This document shows, piece after piece, positions 34,265 to 42,785 of a stretch of DNA of 64,000 bases. The DNA comes from Natrinema salsiterrestre (GTDB taxonomy: Archaea > Halobacteriota > Halobacteria > Halobacteriales > Natrialbaceae): contig NZ_JAMQOT010000005.1 in the NCBI RefSeq assembly GCF_029502005.1, positions 368,991 through 432,990 of the forward strand. The letters run 5' to 3'. The notes beneath the pieces are model-generated. The model made no database searches, was not told the origin of the DNA, and saw only the letters and a list, made by a program, of their open reading frames with translations. Position 1 is the first letter of the stretch. Each line of letters begins with the position of its first letter. The position numbers and the translations under genes are program-made.

Positions 34265-34753
34265 TCATTCGCTCTGGTGATGTTTTACGGTTGTCAGCAC
34301 GCGTTCGGAAAATTCGACCTGCGAGAGGTCGTCCCCGAGTCGGTCGAACCACTCGCGTTCGACGTACCACCAGCCCCGGACGTCGCCGTCGGTCGTCACC
34401 GACGTCACTTCGAGGCGACCGGGCGTCCACTCCCGTTCCTCGCCGACCTCCAATAGCGTCCGGAGGACGGCTCCGACCTCGTTGCTCGTCACACCCGGCG
34501 CGTCCGTGACGGCTTCGTACTCGAGTTCGATTCCGGCCCCGTCCTCAGGTGTCCGTCCGTGCGGGTCGGTCTCCGCTGCGGACTCGTCCGCGGTCGTCTC
34601 GGCCGCCACATCGTCCATCCAGGTGAACGACGTGACGTAGTAGCCGTGGCTCATCAGTCTGTTCTCGAGCGCGACGCCCACGGGTCGCTCCCCCGCGTCG
34701 GTCCCGTCGTCGACGTCGGCCTCGCTCCCGGTTTCGGGCCCTTCGTCAGTCAT
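34265..34753 (-). CDS. Conserved haloarchaeal protein of unknown function
   Basis: This 162-residue acidic protein starts at ATG 34753 (MTDEGPETG). After a disordered acidic N-terminus it has a likely alpha/beta domain (ENRLMSHGYYVTSFTWMDD, GVTSNEVGAVLRTLLEVGE, VRGWWYVEREWFDRLG). I do not recognise the family. It lies 76 bp upstream of tpiA on the same strand and 70 bp after the TIR gene. The spacing permits but does not show an operon with tpiA. Confidence 0.65.
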   Translation of the reverse strand: MTDEGPETGSEADVDDGTDAGERPVGVALENRLMSHGYYVTSFTWMDDVAAETTADESAAETDPHGRTPEDGAGIELEYEAVTDAPGVTSNEVGAVLRTLLEVGEEREWTPGRLEVTSVTTDGDVRGWWYVEREWFDRLGDDLSQVEFSERVLTTVKHHQSE

Positions 34754-34829
34754 ACGCTCACGTTCGACGGGAACCGAGAAAAGTCGGTCGGCACGACCTC
34801 CGCACCGTCGATCGGCGTCGGCACCCAGC

Positions 34830-35474
34830 TCAGAGGGGTTCGACGAGGTTCTCGAGCGCCGCTTTCGGGTCGTCGGCCTTCGCGACGCCGCTCGCGAGCA
34901 GGACGCCTTCGGCCCCGAGTTCGCCGGCCGCGACGACGTCGTCACCCGTACTGATACCGGCGCCACAGAGGACCGACACCTCGGAGTCGACGTTCGCCGC
35001 GGCTTCGACGGCCCCTTCGACGACCTCCGGGTCGGCCTGGCTCACCGGCGTTCCGGTTCCGATAAGTGCGGGCGGTTCGACGGCGACGGCATCGGGGCCC
35101 AGCGCCGCGGCCGCACCGATCTGGGCCGGGTTGTTCGCACAGACGACCGTCTCGAGATCCGCACGCTGGGCCGCCCGAACTGCGCCATCGATGTCGGCCA
35201 GTTTCAGCCGGCGCTCGGAGTGATTGATGAGCGTCCCGACCGCGCCAGCCTCCGCGACGCTCTCGGCGAGGGTGTGGCCGGTGTTGCTCCCGTGCTCGAT
35301 CGAGTCGACGTGCTGGGCCCAGGTCTCCGCGCCCGTGTCGGCGACGCGCTCGAGGTGTGCCGCCTGCGGCGCGACGGCCAGACGGGCATCAGTGGTTTCG
35401 TTGACGTCGCGAACGGCGTCCGCGACTGCGACCGGGTCGCACGGATACGTCTTCAGGTTAACGAGGACGAACAT
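34830..35474 (-). CDS. tpiA: Triosephosphate isomerase
   Basis: This 214-residue TIM-barrel enzyme interconverts DHAP and glyceraldehyde-3-phosphate in glycolysis/gluconeogenesis. The substrate Lys is in LVNLKTY near residue 8. The catalytic His is in INHSERR near 85 and the catalytic Glu in [11 protein letters not shown] near 131. A GAGISTG phosphate loop is near 170. Archaeal TPI of about 220 residues lacks some bacterial helices, and this length agrees. Confidence 0.95.
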   Translation of the reverse strand: MFVLVNLKTYPCDPVAVADAVRDVNETTDARLAVAPQAAHLERVADTGAETWAQHVDSIEHGSNTGHTLAESVAEAGAVGTLINHSERRLKLADIDGAVRAAQRADLETVVCANNPAQIGAAAALGPDAVAVEPPALIGTGTPVSQADPEVVEGAVEAAANVDSEVSVLCGAGISTGDDVVAAGELGAEGVLLASGVAKADDPKAALENLVEPL

Positions 35475-35550
35475 ATCGGCTACCCCACTCGCGGGTAAGA
35501 AATAGCTTGCGAGTCGGGGACGCTATCGAGGACGGACCCGACGATCGGAC

Positions 35551-36096
35551 TCAGTCCTTGCGCTTGACCACGTCACCGAGCGTGTAACTCCCGGACGAGG
35601 AGCCACCCGACCACTCCGAATCGTCGCCGGAGCTGCCCTCGGCGTTCAGCGAAATTTCGAGGAAGTTTTCGAGTTTGGACTGGACCTCGTCGCTCGGGAG
35701 CGTATCGCCGCGTTCGATCTTGCGGATCAGACTGGCCTTCTCGTTGAGTTCGTTCGCGAGATCCGACTGACTGAGCCCCTCGTTCTCGCGGGCGTTGCGG
35801 ACGCGATCGTCGTAATCGGTCGCGAGCTCGTCCATGTCGTCGAACATGTCCGAGCGGCGCTGGCTCGAGCCGCCCGAACTCGATGAGCTCGCACTCGATC
35901 CCGACGACTGGCCGCCCCCACCCGACGAGGACGAACTCGAGCCGGTCGAGTACTTCGTCGACCCGCTCGAACTCGACGTGTCTTTGACTTCAGTGCCGAA
36001 GTCCGTGCAGTTCGAACACACGTCTAGCTTCGCGCCCTCGACTTTGATGGTGTTCGGGGACGACGTCTCGGCCCCACACATCTCGCACTGAACCAT
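35551..36096 (-). CDS. mbf1: Multiprotein bridging factor 1-type transcription factor
   Basis: MBF1 bridges regulators and the transcription machinery and in archaea also contacts the ribosome. The 181 residues have an N-terminal zinc ribbon (CEMCG, CSNCTD, residues 4-32), a long Ser/Gly-rich linker (about 45-75) and a Cro/C1-type HTH from about 95 (LSQSDLANELNEKASLIRKIERGDTL). A strongly charged C-terminal region follows, ending near RKD. Domain order is as in archaeal MBF1. It is 86 bp downstream of the CDP-alcohol transferase gene on the same strand. Confidence 0.92.
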   Translation of the reverse strand: MVQCEMCGAETSSPNTIKVEGAKLDVCSNCTDFGTEVKDTSSSSGSTKYSTGSSSSSSGGGGQSSGSSASSSSSGGSSQRRSDMFDDMDELATDYDDRVRNARENEGLSQSDLANELNEKASLIRKIERGDTLPSDEVQSKLENFLEISLNAEGSSGDDSEWSGGSSSGSYTLGDVVKRKD

Positions 36097-36182
36097 GTCG
36101 ACTCCTATATCGCGGTGAGGGATAAAGTATGCGGCGTGGTTTCAGCCCGTAGAAACCCCCAGTCAGCGGGCGGAGACGGGGA

Positions 36183-36797
36183 TTACTCGAGAGCCGCCCA
36201 GGAATAATAGAATCGCTGAAGCGCGGTCAGGTGCCCGACGACCGCGAGGAAGACGAGCAACCAACCCACGAGCGTGAACCCCCCCAGTGTCGTTCCCGCC
36301 AGCGGATAGGCCAGGAAGCCGGCGATCCCGATGATCGCGAGGCGGTCCGCCCGGCCGACGAGTCCGCCGTAGACCCGATCGAGGCCGACGGCCTGAGCCT
36401 GCGTGCCCAGATACGACGTCATGACGACGCCCGTGACGGCGAGGAACCCGAGCAGATAGTTCTCGACCCCCGCGGCCAGCCCCGCGATGACGACGATGTC
36501 CGCGTACCGATCGAGGACGTGATCCAGCAGGTCGCCGCCGGCCGAGGCCACCTCCTGCTCGCGTGCGAGCGCGCCGTCGACGATATCGAGCCAGCCGTTC
36601 AGGAAGACGAGCACCGCCGCCGCGACGTACCAGATTGGAGCCTCGAGCCCGCCGAGTGCGAACGCCACCGCGGCCAGAACGGCCATTCCGAACGCGATCA
36701 CGCTCACCCCGTTCGGCGTCATGCCGACGCGGTCGAAGCCCTTCACGAACGGGTCGAGGAACCGCGAGACGTACGGCCGGAATTTGTCGAGCGTCAC
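36183..36797 (-). CDS. CDP-alcohol phosphatidyltransferase (archaetidylinositol-phosphate synthase type)
   Basis: This 204-residue membrane enzyme transfers a CDP-archaeol or related group to an alcohol acceptor in ether-lipid head-group synthesis. The signature D-x2-DG-x2-AR-x8-G-x3-D-x3-D is read as DIVDGALAREQEVASAG then GDLLDHVLD. Six hydrophobic helices surround it. Its ATG overlaps the end of the adenylate-kinase-like gene by 4 nt, linking it to the hisC run. Whether the acceptor is inositol phosphate or another alcohol cannot be told. Confidence 0.88.
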   Translation of the reverse strand: MTLDKFRPYVSRFLDPFVKGFDRVGMTPNGVSVIAFGMAVLAAVAFALGGLEAPIWYVAAAVLVFLNGWLDIVDGALAREQEVASAGGDLLDHVLDRYADIVVIAGLAAGVENYLLGFLAVTGVVMTSYLGTQAQAVGLDRVYGGLVGRADRLAIIGIAGFLAYPLAGTTLGGFTLVGWLLVFLAVVGHLTALQRFYYSWAALE

Positions 36798-37345
36798 GTG
36801 AGATACCCCACGAAGTCGACCTCGCCGGCGCTCGGGTCGCGCTCACCCGCAGCGACCGCTTCGAGTTCGTCGGCGACGGCTTCCGGATCCCGGTCGGTCG
36901 TGTCGACCTCGTAGACCGATTCGAGGCCGTGTTCCTCGACCGCCTCCGAGAGGATCACGTCCAGTGCTTCGCTCTCGGCGTTCTCCCTCGCTTTCGCCTC
37001 GGTCTCGCCGCGTTCGAGCAGCCGCTCCTCGAGCGTTTCCGGCTGACACCGCAGGACGACGACCCGGTCGGCGTCGAAATGGTGGGCGAGGTGGGATTCG
37101 ATCAGGACGTCGTCCCGCCCCGCGAGCCACTCGCTCAGGGCCTCGAGGTCGGCGACCTTGCTCTCGCGGTCGGCGTCGACCTCGGTGTAGAGCGCCTCGT
37201 CCTCGAGGACCCGGTTGAGATGGATTACCTCGAGATCTGGGGCGGCTTCGTCGTCAGTTTCCTCGGCGGCCGTCGAACGGGATTCGTAGCGGTCCGTCGC
37301 GGTCGTCTTTCCGGTTCCGGGCGTACCGGTGACGGCGACCCTCAT
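36794..37345 (-). CDS. Adenylate-kinase-like AAA NTPase (Fap7/AK6 type)
   Basis: This 183-residue P-loop protein has GTPGTGKTT at 6-14. It has a short NMP-binding region with an acidic insertion (about 20-40) and the segment GRDDVLIESHLAHHFDADRVVVLRC near 75-100, typical of archaeal AK6/Fap7 adenylate kinases. These proteins phosphorylate AMP and assist 40S/30S ribosome maturation. It starts at ATG 37345, overlapping the hisC stop. It is thus the middle gene of a translation-coupled trio. Confidence 0.88.
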   Translation of the reverse strand: MRVAVTGTPGTGKTTATDRYESRSTAAEETDDEAAPDLEVIHLNRVLEDEALYTEVDADRESKVADLEALSEWLAGRDDVLIESHLAHHFDADRVVVLRCQPETLEERLLERGETEAKARENAESEALDVILSEAVEEHGLESVYEVDTTDRDPEAVADELEAVAAGERDPSAGEVDFVGYLT

Positions 37346-38496
37346 GAATCGGCGACCTCCGCGTCGGGATCTTCGACTCCGTCCGTCGGTTCCGTCTCGA
37401 GGTCGAAATCCTCGAGAACCTCGTTCAGCGTCGCGACGGCGCGCTGGGTCTCGTCTTCGGTCCCGCAGGTGATGCGGATACAGCCCGGCAGGCCGAAACT
37501 CGAGCAGTCCCGAACGATGACCCCGCGCTCCTGCATTTCCTCGGCGACGGCCGAGGCGTCCCCGACGGCGACGAGGACGAAGTTCCCCTCGCTCTGCCAG
37601 ACGTGGGCATCGATGTGCTCGCGCATGTACGCGCGCGATTCGCGGGTCGTCTCGACGGTTCGCACGACGTGTTCGTCGTCGTCGACGGCGGCGAGGCCGG
37701 CCCGGCAGGCGAGCTCGCTCGCCGCGAACGGCGTGTTCACGCGGGTGTAGGCCTCGCCCCACTCCGCGGGGACGACGGCGTAGCCGAGTCGAACGCCGGC
37801 GAGCCCGTAAGCTTTCGAGAACGTCCGGAGGATCGCGACGTCGTCGCGGGCCTCGAAGCCGTCGCACCCCTCTATCAGCGCGATGGCGCTGTCGCGGTCG
37901 GCGAACTCGCCGTAGGCCTCGTCGACGGCGATCAGCGTCTCGTCGCCGGTTTCGTCGGCGAGTCGCTCGAGCTCCGCCAGCGGCATCGTCGAGCCGGTCG
38001 GGTTGTGCGGGCTGGTGATCCAGATCACCCGCTCGCCGTCGTAGGCCTCGAGCACCATCTCTGCGTCTTGCTCGAAGTCTTCCTCTCGCGAGACGGAATA
38101 CTCCCGAACGTCGCCGTGGTGGAATCGGGAACTCATTCCGTAATAGGCGAAGCCGGGCGCGGGGACGAGCACGTCGTCCCCCGGCTCGAGGGTCGCTCGA
38201 TGGAGGTAATCGATCGCCCCGTCGCCGCCGTTGGCCAGCCAGACTTGCTCGTCGGTAACGTCCCAGCGATCGGCGACGGCGCTCGTGAGGTCGGCGTGAG
38301 CCGCTTTCGGATAGGAATTCACGCTCGAGGCCGTCTCGCGGATGGCGACGGCCGCGGCCGGCGAGGGACCGTGCGGGTTCTCGTTCGAGGCGAGTTTGAT
38401 GAACTCCGAGGGATCGCGCCCGAGTTCGCGGGCGACCTCCTCGATGCCTCGACCCGCCTCGTATGCGACGTGATCGGACAGGTCGCGCGGTTGCAT
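37342..38496 (-). CDS. hisC: Histidinol-phosphate aminotransferase
   Basis: This 384-residue class I/II PLP enzyme makes histidinol phosphate from imidazole acetol phosphate with glutamate. The PLP-binding lysine is in RTFSKAYGLAGVRLGY near residue 225. The substrate region LASNENPHGPSPAA is near 40 and the GGDGAIDYL PLP-phosphate region near 90. Its stop overlaps the next gene's start, giving the coupled order hisC - AK6-like - CDP-alcohol transferase. The acidic C-terminus is unusually long for HisC. Confidence 0.95.
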   Translation of the reverse strand: MQPRDLSDHVAYEAGRGIEEVARELGRDPSEFIKLASNENPHGPSPAAAVAIRETASSVNSYPKAAHADLTSAVADRWDVTDEQVWLANGGDGAIDYLHRATLEPGDDVLVPAPGFAYYGMSSRFHHGDVREYSVSREEDFEQDAEMVLEAYDGERVIWITSPHNPTGSTMPLAELERLADETGDETLIAVDEAYGEFADRDSAIALIEGCDGFEARDDVAILRTFSKAYGLAGVRLGYAVVPAEWGEAYTRVNTPFAASELACRAGLAAVDDDEHVVRTVETTRESRAYMREHIDAHVWQSEGNFVLVAVGDASAVAEEMQERGVIVRDCSSFGLPGCIRITCGTEDETQRAVATLNEVLEDFDLETEPTDGVEDPDAEVADS

Positions 38497-39023
38497 ACGC
38501 GAATCCTGTTTCCCACGGCTCTTAAGAGTGATTACATGTGGTGAGTCGCTCGACGCCGACCATCAACCTGCGGTGGCGCACGCGGAGCCGTGACGAGCGA
38601 ACAGCGAGTCTCGGCTCGAAATCGTGCGAGGGACGAGCGAGGGAACGACGTGACCGAGCGAGTCGGCTGGGGAGGACGTGGAAATCCCTAGCGTCCGCGA
38701 TAGCAGAACGCTTTCCCGTGAGTTCTCGAGACAGCACCGGTCGAGTCGACGGCCCTCGATCACCACTGATTTCGTAATCGCTCGAGGCACCTGCCACCGT
38801 CCTGTCACTCGGGACGGCTCGAGACGGCTTGCGAACCCCGTCGCAGTTATAGTAGTCGTTGACAGTCATTGTACTCCCGCTCGCGAATCAGCGGCCAGCA
38901 CGACGGGTGCTGGCCGCTCGAGTGCGAGCGGTGCGTAAATCGGTTCACCGACTACTATAGCAGTCACCGTCGGCAGAACACAGTACCCTCATTTACGGGG
39001 ACCGAGCGTCAACACCGCGACCG
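38497..39023. other. Intergenic region with a palindromic MITE-like element
   Basis: A 527-bp gap between divergent genes. The hisC promoter must lie at its left end. The middle is Arg/Ser-coding-like but unsupported. The right third holds the inverted-repeat element 38847-38961. Confidence 0.55.
38847..38961. repeat. MITE-like palindromic element with terminal inverted repeats
   Basis: TTATAGTAGTCG-TTGA at 38847-38862 is mirrored by TCACCGACTACTATA at 38946-38960, allowing one gap. In the middle AGCGGCCAGCAC (38890-38901) pairs perfectly with GTGCTGGCCGCT (38907-38918). A nested CGCTCGC/GCGAGCG pair flanks it. The whole block of about 115 bp folds back on itself and carries no gene. This is the form of a haloarchaeal MITE or repetitive palindrome. 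Confidence 0.7.
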
Positions 39024-39311
39024 ATGGTTTACATCCACGCCCGCCACGAAGTCGAAGATTACGAGCGGTGGGAACGACACCACGAGGCCAACGCCGAGAC
39101 GCGTGCGGCCCACGGCTCGCTCGGGACGCAGGTGTTTCGCGTGGACGACGATCCGACGACGCTCGTCCTCGTTCAGGAGGTCGCAGACGACCGGCTCGAG
39201 GACCTGTTGACTTACTACGAGTCGGACGAGTTCGACGCACTTCTCGAGAACGCGGGTGTGATCGACATGGATGCGACCGTCGCAGATCTGGTTCACCGAC
39301 AGGATGCCTGA
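39024..39311 (+). CDS. Small dimeric alpha/beta-barrel protein
   Basis: The 95 residues match a small beta-alpha-beta ABM/DUF1330-type dimeric barrel: VYIHARHEVEDYERWERHH, DPTTLVLVQEV, LEDLLTYYESDEFDALL. Members act as monooxygenases, stress proteins or cyclases, without a shared catalytic residue that I can see. It stands alone after the MITE-like element, converging with the DNA ligase gene across 32 bp. Confidence 0.75.
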   Translation: MVYIHARHEVEDYERWERHHEANAETRAAHGSLGTQVFRVDDDPTTLVLVQEVADDRLEDLLTYYESDEFDALLENAGVIDMDATVADLVHRQDA

Positions 39312-39343
39312 ATTCGACCCGATGGCGGGATGAAATCTCCTTC

Positions 39344-41092
39344 TCAGTCGCTCTGCAGTCGTTCCAGCCGCTCGAATGAATCCGCATCAGCCGGATCCTT
39401 GTCGGGCCGCACTCCGACGAACCGCGGGAACCGCAGCGCGTAGCCCGACGAGTACGTCGGCGACGACTGGATCTCCTCGTAGCCGACCTCGAAGACGACC
39501 TCGGGTTCGAGCTCGACCTCCTGTCCCTCCTCGGCAGTGATGTGGGACTCGAGTAGCTCGGTCAACTCTTCGAGTTTCTCGTCGGTGATCCCGGTCGCGA
39601 CCTTGCCGACGGTTTCGAGGGTGTCTCCAGCGCGCACTGAGAGCTCGAACGTGCCGAGGAAAGTAGCGCGTCGACCCTCGCCCCACTCCGCACCCGTCAC
39701 GACGCAGTCCAGCGTCTCCACGTCCGGTTTCCGTTTTCGCCAGTGCTTCCCGCGCCGCCCCGGCGAGTACGTCGAGTCGGGGTTCTTGAGCATGATCCCC
39801 TCGTGGCCCGCCTCGAGGGCCTCGGCGTCGATCGACTCGATCTCGTCGGGGTCGTCGGTGCGCCAGAGCAGCGACAGACCGTCGATATCGGTATCATCGA
39901 CGGCGTCGGCATCGCCGTCGGCGCGGCCGTCGACCAGCACCGAACGAAGCCGGTCGTGGCGGGTGGTCAGCGGCTCCGCGAGCAGATCCTCCCCGTCGGC
40001 GTGCAGACAGTCGAAGAAAACCGGTCGCACGGTGACGTCCTCGCGGGCCTTCGCGACGTCGTGTTTGCGTCGGAACCGCTTGAGCACTTCCTGAAACGGC
40101 AGCGGGGAACCGTCCGCGTCGATCGCGACGACTTCGCCGTCGAGGATCGCGGCCTCCTCGAGGTGGGCCTCGGCGAACTCGACTACTTCCGGGAGGGCGT
40201 CGGTAACCTCCTCCATGTTTCGCGAGAAGACGCGGGTCTCGGCCGCCGAATCCTCGGATACGTCCGGATCGTGGTGCAACTGGATCCGGGCGCCGTCGTA
40301 CTTCCACTCCACGGCGGCTTCCTCCCACTCCTCGAGCGCGTCCGTCACCGTCCCCGCCTGTGCGAGCATCGCCTGGACCGGCCGGCCTACGTCGAGCACC
40401 ATCGAATCCAGCCCCTCGAGCCCGTCGTCACGGGCGATCCGTGCGACCCGTCCGTAGTCGTTCGAGACCTGCAGAGCGCGCTCGACCCGATCCGTGGGGA
40501 CGTCGAATGCGTCGGCGATGGCGTCCCGAACGGTCCCCTCGCCCACGCCGATGCGCATCTCCGAGAGCACGATGCGCGCGAGGTAGCGCGCTTCCTCGCT
40601 CGAGCAGCGATTGAACAGCCCGAACAGCAGGTCGACCTTGCGGTCCTGGCTCCCCGATCCCTCGGCGGCCGCGAGCTCCTCGAGCGTCTCGTAGACCTCG
40701 CGAACGGTGAGATCGCCGCCGTTGCCGTCGCTTCCACCGCCGGTTCCACCCGTGCCACCGCCGGTGAACGCACCCAGCCCCTGCTGGCCGCCGAAGTCGT
40801 AGCTCGCGGCCACGTCGCCGATCTCGCCGACCTCGGCGAGGCGGTCCTCGACGTCGTCACTACTCACGTTCGTCCCCGCGGCGCGGGCGATCGCCTCGTA
40901 ACACGCGCTCGGCCCGATATCCAGCGTCGTCGAATCCCAGGCCGGAAACACGCGTCCCTGAACGAAGCGAGCGGCGACCTCGAGGTCGGATCCGGCGTCC
41001 GCGATCAGGTCCCGAACGTGAGCGATGACCTCGAGATCGGCGGGTTCGGCCTCGATCGTCCCGGCGCGGTCGGCGAACGTGGCAAACTCCAT
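39344..41092 (-). CDS. ligA: ATP-dependent DNA ligase
   Basis: The 582-residue archaeal/eukaryotic-type (ligase I-like) enzyme joins Okazaki fragments. The adenylated lysine lies in motif I KYDGARIQLH near 255. Motif III DGEVVAIDADG, motif IV (LFRTDDPDEIE region) and motif V (GIMLKNPDSTY, WRKRKPD) follow, then an OB fold with VVTGAEWGEGRR. The N-terminal DNA-binding domain occupies residues 1 to about 200. A GTGGTGGGSDGNGG linker is inserted near 117-130. ATG 41092 is chosen because residues beyond it in the open frame are noise. Confidence 0.97.
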   Translation of the reverse strand: MEFATFADRAGTIEAEPADLEVIAHVRDLIADAGSDLEVAARFVQGRVFPAWDSTTLDIGPSACYEAIARAAGTNVSSDDVEDRLAEVGEIGDVAASYDFGGQQGLGAFTGGGTGGTGGGSDGNGGDLTVREVYETLEELAAAEGSGSQDRKVDLLFGLFNRCSSEEARYLARIVLSEMRIGVGEGTVRDAIADAFDVPTDRVERALQVSNDYGRVARIARDDGLEGLDSMVLDVGRPVQAMLAQAGTVTDALEEWEEAAVEWKYDGARIQLHHDPDVSEDSAAETRVFSRNMEEVTDALPEVVEFAEAHLEEAAILDGEVVAIDADGSPLPFQEVLKRFRRKHDVAKAREDVTVRPVFFDCLHADGEDLLAEPLTTRHDRLRSVLVDGRADGDADAVDDTDIDGLSLLWRTDDPDEIESIDAEALEAGHEGIMLKNPDSTYSPGRRGKHWRKRKPDVETLDCVVTGAEWGEGRRATFLGTFELSVRAGDTLETVGKVATGITDEKLEELTELLESHITAEEGQEVELEPEVVFEVGYEEIQSSPTYSSGYALRFPRFVGVRPDKDPADADSFERLERLQSD

Positions 41093-41163
41093 CGGCGACG
41101 TGTATCGTCGCGGGGGGTAAAACGGTTCTGAGACCGCTCGCGCATCCTCGCTCGAGTGACGTG

Positions 41164-41171
41164 CTTTAAAG
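41164..41171 (+). promoter_or_regulatory. TATA box of the GCS2-like gene
   Basis: CTTTAAAG stands 25-32 nt before ATG 41196, giving a leaderless mRNA. The GGAGGT directly abutting the ATG is too close to serve as Shine-Dalgarno. Confidence 0.5.
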
Positions 41172-41195
41172 GCAGTCGGCCACTCACTCGGAGGT

Positions 41196-42767
41196 ATGCC
41201 AGAAGAGGAACTCGCCGCACGGGTCGCGGACGTGCTGGGGGTCGACGCCGTCGACTTTCGCGAGCGAGCCGAGGCGGACGCCGAGGTGATCAAAGACGCC
41301 GTCGAGGAGGGGGTCTTCGACAACCCGCAAGCCATCATCGGCCTCGAGTACGAGTTCTACGCGGTCAAGGCCGACGACTGTACGCTGCGGCGGGTTCCGC
41401 GCCGACTGCTCGAGTTGATCGGGTTCGAGAAGGAACTGGGGCTGCACAACGCGGAGATGACGACGAGTCCGCAGCCGCTGAACGCCCACGGGCTGACGGC
41501 CCAGGAGTCGGAGGTCAAGGCGCGCCTGCGGACGGCGCTCAACGTCACCGATTCCGAACGGATGCGATTAGTGAGCGACGCCCTCTGGACGATTCCGCCC
41601 GAGGGAGAGGAGGCGGGCACCTACCTCACCGACAGCGTCGAGCGGACGGCAACCACCCCGGACGGGACCGACCGGCTGATCAGGATCGCGACGAACATGA
41701 GCGACTCCGCGCGCTATCACGCGATGGCCAACACCGATCAGGCCGACTCCGCGGGGATGCGCATCGAGGCCCCGAACGTCTCGCTGCAGGGCGATACCGT
41801 GATGCCCGAGAGTCTCATCACGTCCATCCAGCCCCACTATCAGGTCGCCCACGCCCCCGATCTGCCCGACTACTTCAACTACGCACTCCGGATCGCCGGC
41901 CCCCTTCTCGCGCTCGGCGTCAACTCCCCGTTCTTCCCCGCCGACCTCTACGACGACGACGCGAGCGCCGACGAGATTCTCCGGGACGCCTGGATGGAAC
42001 ACCGCATCAGCGTCTTCGAAACCGTACTCAACGACCCCACCACGGGCGAAGGGAAGGTCCGCTTCCCGCACGACCTCGAGACCGTCGACGAGGCGATCGA
42101 CCGAATCACCGGCGACGATACCATCGTTCCCATGCCGGTCGACGGGGGCGAACGGTTCGACGACCAGTTCCCCCACTTCAGCCGCAAACACGGCACCTAC
42201 TGGCGGTGGATTCGCCCGGTCTTCGGCGGCCCGACTCGCTCCGCGGCCAACGCCCGCATCGAGTTCCGGCCGATCCCCGCCCAGCCCACGGTCCGGGATT
42301 CGGTCGCCTTCCTCGCCGCCTTCGCCGGCCTGATGGAGAGCCTGACCCGCCTCGAGCACCCCGTCGTCGAACTCGACTGGCAGCTCGCCCGGGGGAACTT
42401 CTACGCCGCGATGGTCGACGGCCTCGAGGCCGACATGACCTGGATCACCAACGACGGGAAGGAGACCACCGACAGCCTCGCGCTCTACGAGGACCTGCTG
42501 GCCCACGCCGAGGACGGCCTGACCAACCGCGGGCTGAGCGAGGAAGACGCCGCGAAGTACCTCTACCCGCTCCGACGGCGCGTCCGGCAATCGGTGACAC
42601 CCGCGAGCTGGAAGTGCGAGCAGGTTCGCGACGCCCTCGAGGACGGCGCGGCTCTCGAGGAAGCGATCGCGACGATGCAACGCGAGTACGTCAGTCGGCA
42701 GTCCGAAACGTTGCTCGAGGGGAGCTTCGCGGACTGGATCGGCGACTGGCGTGCCGAAGGCGAGTAG
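41196..42767 (+). CDS. GCS2-like carboxylate-amine ligase family protein
   Basis: This 523-residue protein has a glutamate-cysteine-ligase-like core: a GLEYEFYAVK strand with the usual E-x-E near 50-58, ELGLHNAEM near 80, and a later acidic-aromatic region. Haloarchaea use gamma-glutamylcysteine as thiol and have a GshA of similar fold; this protein is longer than typical GshA or YbdK, so it could be a paralogue with another acid and amine. Converges with the FAD oxidoreductase gene across 18 bp. The amide product is unknown. Confidence 0.6.
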   Translation: MPEEELAARVADVLGVDAVDFRERAEADAEVIKDAVEEGVFDNPQAIIGLEYEFYAVKADDCTLRRVPRRLLELIGFEKELGLHNAEMTTSPQPLNAHGLTAQESEVKARLRTALNVTDSERMRLVSDALWTIPPEGEEAGTYLTDSVERTATTPDGTDRLIRIATNMSDSARYHAMANTDQADSAGMRIEAPNVSLQGDTVMPESLITSIQPHYQVAHAPDLPDYFNYALRIAGPLLALGVNSPFFPADLYDDDASADEILRDAWMEHRISVFETVLNDPTTGEGKVRFPHDLETVDEAIDRITGDDTIVPMPVDGGERFDDQFPHFSRKHGTYWRWIRPVFGGPTRSAANARIEFRPIPAQPTVRDSVAFLAAFAGLMESLTRLEHPVVELDWQLARGNFYAAMVDGLEADMTWITNDGKETTDSLALYEDLLAHAEDGLTNRGLSEEDAAKYLYPLRRRVRQSVTPASWKCEQVRDALEDGAALEEAIATMQREYVSRQSETLLEGSFADWIGDWRAEGE

Positions 42768-42785
42768 CAACGGCCGAAAACGAGT

